A stretch of 10,002 nt of DNA from Thermoplasmata archaeon (GTDB taxonomy: Archaea > Thermoplasmatota > Thermoplasmata > Sysuiplasmatales > Sysuiplasmataceae): contig JAJYOM010000050.1 of the NCBI GenBank assembly GCA_021796175.1, forward strand, positions 1 to 10,002, in the 5' to 3' direction. Each line of letters opens with the position of its first letter. The stretch's first letter is position 1. Under the pieces are notes generated by a model, which saw only the letters and a program-made list of their open reading frames with translations, made no database searches and was not told the DNA's origin. This document shows, piece after piece, positions 1-6,153 of the stretch. The translations under genes and the position numbers were made by a program.

Positions 1-1
1 T

Positions 2-358
2 GGCGACAAAAAAGTCATCCCTGTTCTTGTCTACGCATTCTTCTATCTCACTTCCAAGGTTGACAACATATTCACGGCAAAGTCTATAAAGTCCGGTCTG
101 TGGGTCCCATTATTCATACTGGCGCTGCTCGTGCTTTCATATCTCGGTGAAACGACCTATGGTGGTATCGGCGTGTTTCCGTTCCCTACCGACTTCATAG
201 TCGTGATAATCGTATCTCTGATATTCTACGCCATATCTGTTGTGAGCGCAACCAAGACCGAAGAGATCGAGCAGATGATTGCCCTGGGTTCGCAGTATAT
301 CAAGGCAGAGGAATTCACGGTCTCAGGTGGCTCTGAAGGAGAGAGCAAGGACCAGTAG
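2..358 (+). CDS. APC-family amino acid permease, C-terminal fragment (5' end outside window)
   Basis: The reading frame is open from the first complete codon at base 2 to the TAG at 356-358, so only the last 118 residues are present. The visible part holds two hydrophobic segments (about residues 33-50 and 60-82 of the fragment) joined by a loop with GGIGVFPFPTD. A hydrophilic tail of about 35 residues, rich in Glu, Lys and Ser, follows. This glycine-rich, PFP-containing loop before the last membrane helix is what I recognise from archaeal amino acid/polyamine/organocation permeases. Such proteins move amino acids or related cations across the cytoplasmic membrane by secondary transport. The substrate cannot be told from the tail. 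A pyrimidine-rich stretch about 40 nt past the stop probably ends the transcript. Another polytopic secondary transporter remains possible. Confidence 0.65.
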   Translation, partial: GDKKVIPVLVYAFFYLTSKVDNIFTAKSIKSGLWVPLFILALLVLSYLGETTYGGIGVFPFPTDFIVVIIVSLIFYAISVVSATKTEEIEQMIALGSQYIKAEEFTVSGGSEGESKDQ

Positions 359-396
359 ACAATACAGCAACATTGCCCTGAAATCACTTTCAAACC

Positions 397-412
397 ATTT
401 CCTTCCTTTTCT
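397..412 (+). terminator. Pyrimidine-rich probable archaeal terminator
   Basis: A 16-base T/C tract (atttccttccttttct) begins about 39 nt after the permease stop codon and has no hairpin before it. Archaeal RNA polymerase commonly terminates at T-rich tracts without a stem-loop, so this fits as the end of the permease transcript. The call rests on composition only. Confidence 0.35.
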
Positions 413-634
413 GATCGTTTACAGAAACCTGCATACAGGTCGAATTGTGCGGCGCTCGGGCAGACAGTCTCCGGCGCATCTTGCGAATTAACGACTCATC
501 CACCATGGACGAAAGTGCCTGCGAGCGGGCGGAGTGCCCTGTTGGATAATCGAGCCTGGCGCATGGTGCAGTTGCGAAGACGGCCGGACATCACTGGATG
601 CTGCCCGGTTGCTCAGAGCGCAATTTCGCGACAG

Positions 635-641
635 TTAAAGT
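635..641 (+). promoter_or_regulatory. TATA box of the aldo/keto reductase gene (leaderless)
   Basis: The sequence TTAAAGT is centred 28 nt before the ATG at 666, the usual TATA-to-start-site distance in archaea, so transcription should begin at or within a few bases of the ATG. No Shine-Dalgarno sequence lies between them, which agrees with a leaderless message. Confidence 0.5.
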
Positions 642-665
642 AAGCAATCCGCATTCCGTGCATTC

Positions 666-1694
666 ATGAATTACAGATATCTTGGAAAGACCGGCGTAAG
701 GGTGAGCGAATTATGTTTTGGCACGATGACATTCGGGTGGAAGGCAGACGAGCAGACGAGCCACCAGATGCTCGACATGTTTGCCGCCGGGGGAGGAAAT
801 TTCATCGACACGGCGGATGTTTATGCGGACGGTAAATCCGAGGAAATACTTGGAAACTGGCTCCATGAACAGAACAGGGATGACTTTTTTGTCGCCACAA
901 AGGTGCGCTTTGGATCATCGGAAAAACCGAACGATATCGGTTTGACGAGAAAGCACATATTGAGCTCAGTGCGGAAGAGCCTGAAAAGACTGAAAACCGA
1001 TTACATAGACCTGTATCAGGTCCATGCGTGGGATCCGGCAACACCGATTGCCGAAACGCTGGATGTACTGAATGATCTGGTGCATGAAGGCACAGTGAGG
1101 TACATCGGCGCAAGCAACTTCAGAGCGTGGCAGCTGCAGAAGGCCTTAGACACCAGCGAATCTATGGGCTGGGCTAAATTCTGCAGTCTTCAGCCGCAAT
1201 ACAATCTTCTCTGCCGTGGAACTGAATATGAGCTCATACCCGCATGCGTGGCAAACGGCATAGGCGCGATTCCCTGGAGTCCGCTGCGAGGCGGACTCCT
1301 CAGCGGCAAGTACAGGAGAGGTATGGATGTGCCGCCGGATAACACCAGAATTGGCGGCGCATATCGCGAGGGAAGGACGGAGATGTGGAAGAAGTACAAC
1401 AACGAAGTAACATGGAGCATCGTCGAGGCGCTGGACCGCATTGCGGGTGAGCTGGGCAAAACCGACTCTCAGGTTGCCCTCAACTGGTTGCTCCACAGGG
1501 AGGGTGTCACTGCCCCAATCATCGGTGCTGCTTCGACGTCACAGCTTCAGGAAAACATGGGCGCCGCCGGGTGGAAGCTGGAGAGCAGGCATACAGAGGA
1601 GCTGGGCAGACTCAGCGCCACGGGCGTTTCATATCCATACGACGAGGCAGCCGAACAGCAGCAGAGAAGAGGGAGGGAAGATTTCGTCAACTGA
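666..1694 (+). CDS. Aldo/keto reductase
   Basis: A 342-residue NAD(P)H-dependent oxidoreductase with the (beta/alpha)8 barrel of the aldo/keto reductase superfamily. It is expected to act in the cytosol, reducing an aldehyde or ketone or oxidising an alcohol. The N-terminus MNYRYLGKTGVRVSELCFGT is characteristic of the family. The catalytic tetrad is complete: Asp48 in FIDTAD, Tyr53, Lys79 in VATK and His120 in YQVH. Later family motifs are GASNF (148-152), QPQYNLL (176-182), PWSPLRGGLLSGKY (203-216) and the C-terminal cofactor-binding stretch PIIGAAST (284-291). Length is normal and no key residue is missing. The ATG at 666 is favoured because a TATA box sits 28 nt upstream and the family N-terminus begins there. 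A small ORF with a good ribosome binding site follows 36 nt after the stop and may share the transcript. The substrate is unknown; the sequence resembles the broad YghZ/Tas-like groups. Confidence 0.93.
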   Translation: MNYRYLGKTGVRVSELCFGTMTFGWKADEQTSHQMLDMFAAGGGNFIDTADVYADGKSEEILGNWLHEQNRDDFFVATKVRFGSSEKPNDIGLTRKHILSSVRKSLKRLKTDYIDLYQVHAWDPATPIAETLDVLNDLVHEGTVRYIGASNFRAWQLQKALDTSESMGWAKFCSLQPQYNLLCRGTEYELIPACVANGIGAIPWSPLRGGLLSGKYRRGMDVPPDNTRIGGAYREGRTEMWKKYNNEVTWSIVEALDRIAGELGKTDSQVALNWLLHREGVTAPIIGAASTSQLQENMGAAGWKLESRHTEELGRLSATGVSYPYDEAAEQQQRRGREDFVN

Positions 1695-1721
1695 GTTCAG
1701 TATTTCGCATCATCCAAGAGC

Positions 1722-1728
1722 GGAGGAG
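1722..1728 (+). promoter_or_regulatory. Strong Shine-Dalgarno sequence before the ATG at 1731
   Basis: GGAGGAG lies immediately upstream of ATG 1731, with the GGAGG core (1722-1726) four bases before it. It is the best ribosome binding site seen in the window and marks real initiation here, although the frame it opens has only 19 codons. That is why the start of the following gene is in question. Confidence 0.6.
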
Positions 1729-1730
1729 TT

Positions 1731-1790
1731 ATGAACATTGATGGAGTTGAGGAAGAATCCGTGAACAAGGGAAGCAGGGGATTGCCTTGA
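1731..1790 (+). CDS. 19-codon leader peptide or frameshifted N-terminus of the next gene
   Basis: ATG 1731 opens MNIDGVEEESVNKGSRGLP and ends at TGA 1788-1790. The stop overlaps the TTG start of the next frame as TTGA, the arrangement of translationally coupled genes. The ribosome binding site in front is excellent. The two frames are offset by one base. Adding one G to the GGGG run at 1777-1780 would join them into a single protein reading ...SRGIALIEEEWRNRL. It may therefore be the true N-terminus of the 1787-2131 gene split by a frameshift or a homopolymer error, or a genuine short coupled ORF. The sequence alone does not decide this. Confidence 0.35.
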   Translation: MNIDGVEEESVNKGSRGLP

Positions 1791-2131
1791 TTGAAGAGGA
1801 GTGGCGCAACAGGTTGCGGAGCATGTCTGAAGAAGAACTCCGGGAACTCTCATCCCTGGTCCGTGAGGAAGTGCTCGCTCGCGAGGCAAAGCACGCATCC
1901 GAACTGAGGGTGGGGGACATAATTGAATTTGAGGATCGTGCCGGCATCACCAGACGCGGCCACGTCGCCCGCATCAGCGCACGCTCGGTAACAGTACATT
2001 GCACCACGCCGGAAGGACAGGCTGGAAGTGAAAATTACGGTTCAACCTGGCGTGTGAGTCCTTCCCTGTTACGGCGAATTGTTTCCTCAGGTCATTCAGC
2101 TGGCAGCGGGCAAGAGCACTATGAGCGGTAA
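1787..2131 (+). CDS. Unknown protein: N-terminal helix plus small SH3-like beta domain
   Basis: A 114-residue protein I do not recognise. Residues 2-38 are strongly helical and charged (EEEWRNRL, SEEELRELSSLVREEVLARE). Residues 40-98 look like a small five-stranded barrel, beginning with LRVGDIIEFED, then GITRRGHVARISARSVTVHC, and closing with TWRVSPSLLRRI. A VGD turn followed by strands of this spacing is common in SH3/Tudor/KOW-like domains that bind nucleic acid or protein; this is inferred from pattern, not homology. The tail from about 101 is Ser/Gly/His-rich and probably disordered. The start used is TTG 1787, with AGGGG six bases upstream; the true start may be ATG 1731 in the other frame. 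It is probably cotranscribed with the reductase (stop at 1694). Confidence 0.6.
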   Translation: MIEEEWRNRLRSMSEEELRELSSLVREEVLAREAKHASELRVGDIIEFEDRAGITRRGHVARISARSVTVHCTTPEGQAGSENYGSTWRVSPSLLRRIVSSGHSAGSGQEHYER

Positions 2132-2214
2132 ATACTCTGGCCGCTAATGCTTTCAGAAGAGGCCGCTGTCAGCCGATCCGAACTACAATCGCAGCGGGCT
2201 GATGTAAGAAGGTT

Positions 2215-2251
2215 GGGAGTCTTGCAACTTGAAACATACAGGAAGACTCCC
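2215..2251. repeat. Inverted repeat between convergent genes (9-bp perfect arms)
   Basis: GGGAGTCTT at 2215-2223 is exactly complementary to AAGACTCCC at 2243-2251, with a 19-nt loop. It lies between two genes that converge (stops at 2131 and 2336), so it could act near the 3' ends of either transcript. No T-tract follows on either strand, so it is not a classical intrinsic terminator. Confidence 0.45.
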
Positions 2252-2332
2252 TGCAAACGGGTAACAGGATGCTATCCAGTTAAGCAGCATTGTTTGTCAC
2301 GATTCATTTCAACACAATACACATTGCAGGGA
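2248..2332. repeat. Second inverted repeat overlapping the first (9-bp arms, long loop)
   Basis: TCCCTGCAA at 2248-2256 is exactly complementary to TTGCAGGGA at 2324-2332. The left arm shares bases 2248-2251 with the right arm of the 2215-2251 hairpin, so in RNA the two pairings would exclude each other. The 67-nt loop makes it weaker than the first, and it may be chance. Confidence 0.3.
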
Positions 2333-2335
2333 AAG

Positions 2336-3538
2336 CTACAATCCGGTGATCGTGCCCTTTGACGCAACCTGCATCCGGGCACCTCTGTATTCCATGAGGT
2401 AGAAGACAACTGCTGCAACTGCGGTCAGAATCGCAGCAACGTACATCACGGCGAGATAGCCGCCGGCATCACCGAAACCAAGCGACGCCACACTGGTGGC
2501 GATCGCACCGCCGGCGATGGGCCCGCCTATTCCTGACATTGCCATGAAGGATGCCAGAAGTCCAGCAGACGCCCCTCGACTTGATGAGCGCTCCACTACG
2601 TATCTCAGTCCGCCCACGTACATGAAAGACCATCCGACACCGAGCAGAAGCTGTGTGGCCGCCAGTTCGGCAAAATTTCGGGCAAGAGTGAACGAAAAGA
2701 AAGTAACGGCAGAAATGGCTAATCCTGACAGAAGCAGTGCTCGTGCAGACCTGCCGGGGGTCAGTAATCGCATAGACACTATCTGCACAACAGAGTTGAG
2801 CACATAGATGGATGCGACCAGTGCAAGCCTCAGGCTGTACGGGTAAGATGTGGGAGTCAGTGCGAGACAGAATAAGGGGAATAGAGCCCAGATTGCAGTG
2901 GCTCCGAAATGTCTCAGTGACAGTGAGAGGTAGGCGGCCCTACCGCGCGAAAACACGCCTGCCGGGAAGAATCTGACTGATCCGGCGGAATGATGAACCG
3001 GATATTTTATCTGGAGCGAGAGCACGAATGACATGAACAGCAGAAGCGAGGACATGAGGAAGACAGGAGTAAACAGACTATGTCCGATTGTTCTGCCTGC
3101 AAAGAGATATATGACTATGCCTGCGAAGCCCTGCCCTATCGCCGAACCCATCGCGGCAATGGAACTGAAGTAACCGAGGTCGCGTTTCAGATCTATTGCG
3201 TAGGCTATAAGTGAACTGCTGGAGCCTGCCGAGAGACCCAGGAAAAATCTCACAGTCAGCAGAACCAGCGGAGACGTGGCCTCAAGCTGCAGGAAAGCCA
3301 TCAGCGAAGCGAACATGAGGCTGACAGCAAGGATGAGTTTTCTTCCATAGATGTCCGAGAGCCGTCCCAGTGTGTAATTGCTGACGAGCAGCGCGACGCT
3401 GTACGATGCTACGATTGCGCCAATCTCAGCGCTGTTTGCACCGGTCACCGATGCGTAAACTGGGATGAAGAGAGTCGACGAAGTGTAAGCAATGTTCGTC
3501 AGAAGCTGCATATGGAAATCGTTGTTGCCTTTGTTCAT
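2336..3538 (-). CDS. MFS transporter
   Basis: A 400-residue integral membrane protein of the major facilitator superfamily, expected to have 12 helices in two six-helix halves and to run as a proton- or substrate-coupled carrier in the cytoplasmic membrane. The superfamily signature between helices 2 and 3 is clear: GRLSDIYGRK at residues 58-67. A second recognisable stretch, FFLGLSAGSSSSLIAYAIDL (98-117), matches helix 4 and the following loop. The central break with basic residues falls near 174-200. Length is standard. The ATG at 3538 has no Shine-Dalgarno sequence; a TATA element about 57 nt upstream implies a leader of about 30 nt. It follows the ABC operon on the same strand after an 81-bp gap but seems to have its own promoter. 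The substrate is unknown; drug or sugar/organic acid efflux are both plausible. Confidence 0.88.
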   Translation of the reverse strand: MNKGNNDFHMQLLTNIAYTSSTLFIPVYASVTGANSAEIGAIVASYSVALLVSNYTLGRLSDIYGRKLILAVSLMFASLMAFLQLEATSPLVLLTVRFFLGLSAGSSSSLIAYAIDLKRDLGYFSSIAAMGSAIGQGFAGIVIYLFAGRTIGHSLFTPVFLMSSLLLFMSFVLSLQIKYPVHHSAGSVRFFPAGVFSRGRAAYLSLSLRHFGATAIWALFPLFCLALTPTSYPYSLRLALVASIYVLNSVVQIVSMRLLTPGRSARALLLSGLAISAVTFFSFTLARNFAELAATQLLLGVGWSFMYVGGLRYVVERSSSRGASAGLLASFMAMSGIGGPIAGGAIATSVASLGFGDAGGYLAVMYVAAILTAVAAVVFYLMEYRGARMQVASKGTITGL

Positions 3539-3591
3539 ATACCGTTTCAGCCGGTCCGCGACGGACAGAAATGAGGATTGCCGACAACCAG

Positions 3592-3599
3592 TATTTAAA
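3592..3599 (-). promoter_or_regulatory. TATA box of the MFS gene
   Basis: The minus strand reads TTTAAATA here, a near-ideal archaeal TATA element, in the gap between the permease stop (3620) and the MFS start (3538). The predicted start of transcription, near 3569, would give a leader of about 30 nt, unlike the leaderless genes in this window. Confidence 0.5.
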
Positions 3600-3619
3600 C
3601 TGCATCGTCAGGAAAGCGG

Positions 3620-4399
3620 CTATTCGACTCTAAGCCATTTTGTCGCCATGACTGACCCCACGAAGAGCATCAGGACTGCAAATATCGCCAGATAGCCGAG
3701 GGGAGTCCAGTCGACGGCACCTCCGAGCACAATGGATCTGCCTAACGTTGCGGAAAAGGTCACGGGGTTGACCGAGGATATAGCCCTCATCCAGACAGGG
3801 AAATTTGCCTGCGGAAAGAGTGCAGTGCTGGCGAACATCAGCGGCATTGTTATGAAGTTGGATATCACGCCGGGCGTCTGCCAGTCTGTGCTTGAGACTG
3901 TCATGGCCATGAACAGGGATGAGAACCCGAGCCCGAGAAAGAACAGTGCGAGGATCCAGCCTATCCAGAGTATCGGGTTCAGCGGAAAACTGACGCCGAA
4001 CAGGAAGGCGGCAATGACCATTACGGGCAGCTGAACCATGCCGCGCGTCGTTGAACCCATCGATTTCGCCACGAATATTGTTGCCTTGTCCGTGGGAGTG
4101 AGCAGTATGCGCTTCATGTAGCCGAAACGCTTGTCCTGTATCGTGCTCATCGAGCCGAACATGCCCACTGTGAGCATTGAAGTTGACAGAACACCTGGCA
4201 GAAGGAACGCTATATAGTTGGATGTATGGAAGAAGCCTTCAAGAAATGACTTTGGCGCGGAGGCAAAACTGCTGCCGAAGAACGCCAGCCACATGAACGG
4301 CTGCACCACTGTTATCGCAATGATCCATGGATTTCTGTATGTCTTCATAATCTCCCTGGTCAGAAGACCGGAAAACTGATTCAGCGTTGCGTTTCTCAT
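3620..4399 (-). CDS. ABC-2 type transporter permease
   Basis: A 259-residue membrane subunit of an ABC exporter of the DrrB/NodJ-like ABC-2 type. Six hydrophobic segments are visible, at about 25-43, 61-82, 121-138, 142-166, 177-196 and 232-252. Family features include the cytoplasmic loop RFGYMKRILLTP (91-102) after helix 2, LLPGVLSTSML (66-76) and NPVTF (211-215) before the last helix. Its ATG overlaps the TGA of the ATPase gene by four bases (ATGA), so the two are translationally coupled and should form one complex, probably a dimer of each subunit. Such exporters move drugs, lipids or polysaccharide. The upstream PadR regulator favours an export or stress-resistance role, which is inference. 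Length is normal and no lesion is seen. Confidence 0.9.
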   Translation of the reverse strand: MRNATLNQFSGLLTREIMKTYRNPWIIAITVVQPFMWLAFFGSSFASAPKSFLEGFFHTSNYIAFLLPGVLSTSMLTVGMFGSMSTIQDKRFGYMKRILLTPTDKATIFVAKSMGSTTRGMVQLPVMVIAAFLFGVSFPLNPILWIGWILALFFLGLGFSSLFMAMTVSSTDWQTPGVISNFITMPLMFASTALFPQANFPVWMRAISSVNPVTFSATLGRSIVLGGAVDWTPLGYLAIFAVLMLFVGSVMATKWLRVE

Positions 4400-5418
4400 C
4401 TTCTCGCCATCCTGAGGGTTGCGTAAAACTTCCTCATATCCATCTTGTTGTCCTCTTCGCTCAAGCGTTTCCCCGTCAGATCGATGAACACCGTTTCGAG
4501 ACTGGGCTTGTCGACGTTTATCTTCACAACACCCTCGATTTTCAGAGATGACAGGATGCGCGGAAGGATTTTCTCAGAGGCTGTCACCTTCAGCCGCATG
4601 CCGTTTTCAGTCCTGCTTGCGTCAAGAACGCCTTCCATGCGCTCAAATACGGTAACATCCGGCTCGTAGTTCAGCCCTATCTCTATGATGTCGGCATTCA
4701 CTTTCGACTTGAGTTCAGACGGCGTTCCAGTGGCAACGATTTTGCCGTGATCGATGATTGCGAGATTGCTGCAGAGGGCATCAGCCTCCTCGATGTAGTG
4801 GGATGTGAGCAGTATTGTCACGCCATACTCCCTGTTTATGCCGGTGATGAGCTGCCAGAGCATCCTTCTTGTCCCCGGATCAAGGCCGATTGTCGGCTCA
4901 TCCATGAATATGACTTTGGGCTGATGCAGGAGAGCTAGCGCTATTTCCAGCTTCTTTCTCATTCCTGTGGAGTATTTGCCGACCTTGGTGTCTTTTCTGT
5001 CAAAAAGGTCGAAATACTTCAGGAGGTCATTCGCGCGTTCCTTCCATTCCTGCAGATTCTGAAGCTTTGCCTGCAGCCAGAGATTCTCCATTGCGGTGAG
5101 GTCATCGTCCAGTATTACCTCGGCAGCAACCCATCCTATGTTGGCCCGAACCAGTTTAGGCTCTTTCTTCACGTCATGGCCTGAAACACGCGCCTCCCCT
5201 GCATCTGCAGGGATTAGCGCAGTAAGCACTTTTATTATTGTAGTCTTGCCTGCTCCGTTGGGTCCCAGAAGACCAAATATTGTTCCTTCCGGAACAGTCA
5301 GATCGACGTTGTCCAGAGCCGTGAAATTTCCATATTTTTTTGTTATGCCCTTCATGACTATTGCATTTGAACTGTCGTTCACATGCACGGTTTCCGAGGA
5401 AGTTTTTGAAACACTCAC
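4396..5418 (-). CDS. ABC transporter ATP-binding protein (DrrA-like)
   Basis: A 340-residue ATPase subunit that powers the neighbouring permease from the cytoplasmic side. Motifs run in the proper order: Walker A GPNGAGKT (52-59), signature YSTGMRKKLEIA (149-160), Walker B VIFMDEP (169-175), D-loop GLDP (178-181) and switch His207 in TSHYIEEAD. Residues from about 245 to 315 form the extra C-terminal domain of DrrA-like ATPases (DUF4162 type), followed by a basic tail. Where the Q-loop glutamine is expected (IGWVAAEV, 94-101) the residue is Ala99. The signature is STGMR rather than SGGQ. The start is GTG 5418, three bases after the regulator's stop, with AGGGGAG eight bases upstream on the minus strand. 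The last base pairs overlap the permease start, so regulator, ATPase and permease form one operon. Confidence 0.93.
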   Translation of the reverse strand: MSVSKTSSETVHVNDSSNAIVMKGITKKYGNFTALDNVDLTVPEGTIFGLLGPNGAGKTTIIKVLTALIPADAGEARVSGHDVKKEPKLVRANIGWVAAEVILDDDLTAMENLWLQAKLQNLQEWKERANDLLKYFDLFDRKDTKVGKYSTGMRKKLEIALALLHQPKVIFMDEPTIGLDPGTRRMLWQLITGINREYGVTILLTSHYIEEADALCSNLAIIDHGKIVATGTPSELKSKVNADIIEIGLNYEPDVTVFERMEGVLDASRTENGMRLKVTASEKILPRILSSLKIEGVVKINVDKPSLETVFIDLTGKRLSEEDNKMDMRKFYATLRMARR

Positions 5419-5421
5419 AGT

Positions 5422-5928
5422 TCATTCTCCCCTGTAAGGGATTAAGTTCTTCAGTTCGGTCGCAACCTCCTTGGTCAGCAGCTTCCGCTCCTTCACCGAC
5501 AGATGACCCAGCCGTCCCTCCGTGATAAGAGAAAAGAGTTTGATATCCGTCTTCAGCCGGTGTACTATGAATTCCCTGAGTTCTGAATCATCCATGATTT
5601 CCATCCACAGCCTGCCTGCATCCTGAAATCTGCCACGAGACCTGGCCATCTTCCTGCGGAACGATTCGAGTTTTGCCTTACCCTGACGCGTGATGTAATA
5701 AACGCGGCGTCCCTCTTCTGTCCTGGTTTTTGCATAATTCTTCTCGACCAGATGATGCAGTGCAGGATATATCGTGCCCGGACCCGGAGACCACGATTCT
5801 CCCGTTTTCTCCGAGATTTCGGCAGCCAGACTGTAGCCGTAAACCGGTCCGTCGAGCATCCTCCTCAGAGCAAACATTGCAATGAGACCGGTGCGGATAT
5901 TACGCGGCCTTTCAACTTCCTTCTGCAT
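5422..5928 (-). CDS. PadR-family transcriptional regulator
   Basis: A 168-residue regulator and the first gene of the operon. Residues 11-92 form the PadR winged helix: LDGPVYGYSLAAEISEKTG (recognition helix region), then SWSPGPGTIYPALHHLVEKN, then the wing RRVYYITRQGKAKL (74-87). The GTIYPALHHL stretch is diagnostic. Residues 93-165 are helical and should provide the dimer contacts, as in known PadR proteins. Family members usually repress a linked transporter and are released by a toxic compound bound at the dimer interface. The ATG at 5928 lies about 26 nt from a TATA box, so the message is leaderless. A repeat-rich dyad directly upstream of that box is a likely self-binding site (inference). 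The stop is three bases from the ATPase GTG start. Confidence 0.93.
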   Translation of the reverse strand: MQKEVERPRNIRTGLIAMFALRRMLDGPVYGYSLAAEISEKTGESWSPGPGTIYPALHHLVEKNYAKTRTEEGRRVYYITRQGKAKLESFRRKMARSRGRFQDAGRLWMEIMDDSELREFIVHRLKTDIKLFSLITEGRLGHLSVKERKLLTKEVATELKNLIPYRGE

Positions 5929-5949
5929 GTTTCTTCATCATGACTACCT

Positions 5950-5957
5950 ATTATAAA
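5950..5957 (-). promoter_or_regulatory. TATA box of the PadR-ABC operon (leaderless)
   Basis: The minus strand reads TTTATAAT, centred about 26 nt before the ATG at 5928. Transcription should start at or next to the ATG. The factor-B recognition element would fall at about 5958-5963 and is overlapped by the adjacent dyad. Confidence 0.6.
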
Positions 5958-5958
5958 G

Positions 5959-5990
5959 CTATATCGATATCGATATCGATTGCGATATAG
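5959..5990. promoter_or_regulatory. Candidate PadR operator: 32-bp dyad with ATATCG repeats
   Basis: The outer arms CTATATCG (5959-5966) and CGATATAG (5983-5990) are perfectly complementary. Between 5961 and 5978 lie three tandem copies of ATATCG, which are themselves palindromic when read as ATCGAT. The element abuts the TATA box of the PadR-ABC operon and overlaps the expected factor-B element, so a bound dimer could block factor recruitment. That PadR itself binds here is inference from position and symmetry. The site differs from the ATGT-N8-ACAT consensus described for bacterial PadR proteins. Confidence 0.6.
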
Positions 5991-6045
5991 TGAGACAATG
6001 ATGTGAAACAGTGTAAGGAAGTCTGTCTGCATATACAGGGCGACG

Positions 6046-6076
6046 GATGCGCACACATAGACACCGTGTGCGCGTC
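6046..6076. repeat. Strong hairpin, 11-bp stem with 9-nt loop
   Basis: GATGCGCACAC (6046-6056) pairs with GTGTGCGCGTC (6066-6076): ten Watson-Crick pairs and one G-T wobble around a nine-base loop. It lies downstream of the membrane-protein gene that ends at 6154 and upstream of the PadR promoter, both read on the minus strand. It could end or stabilise the upstream transcript, or insulate the PadR promoter. No T-tract follows it on the minus strand, so simple bacterial-type termination is not supported. Confidence 0.5.
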
Positions 6077-6153
6077 AGAGTGCAGGGTTAGGAGATGCGA
6101 GATGCCGCTCGCTGAAGAAACACTGCGCGTTGGGAGCAAAGGCAGTCTGCGCT

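Larger units (their letters stand above)
359..665. other. Intergenic region of 307 bp, no gene recognised
   Basis: Both strands were read. They give only short open stretches without a ribosome binding site or a recognisable protein. The left end carries the T/C tract described separately and the right end carries the TATA element of the reductase gene. The middle, roughly 450-600, is more GC-rich than its surroundings and contains only short (4-5 bp) inverted repeats. It could be an untranslated RNA or a decayed gene, but nothing visible supports either. Confidence 0.5.

Noticed and set aside
279..491. 70-codon plus-strand open frame overlapping the permease end
   Set aside because: The first part is out of frame with a clear permease C-terminus and the rest has no coding signal or start context.
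802..1113. 103-codon minus-strand open frame
   Set aside because: Antisense to the conserved reductase gene; rich in Cys, His, Ser and Pro with no recognisable motif.
2147..2362. 71-codon plus-strand open frame
   Set aside because: It has no ribosome binding site, runs into the end of the MFS gene, and covers the inverted repeats. Its composition is not protein-like.
5174..5425. Alternative ATG start at 5425 giving an 83-codon minus-strand frame
   Set aside because: It is out of frame with the ATPase. The GTG at 5418 with a Shine-Dalgarno sequence gives the complete ABC domain.
5961..5990. ATATCG tandem repeats as a CRISPR or satellite array
   Set aside because: There are only three 6-bp units and no spacers; position at a promoter and dyad symmetry fit an operator better.
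5865..6056. 63-codon minus-strand frame with an RYRYRY stretch
   Set aside because: The repeated residues come from translating the ATATCG repeats of the operator, and the frame overlaps the PadR start.
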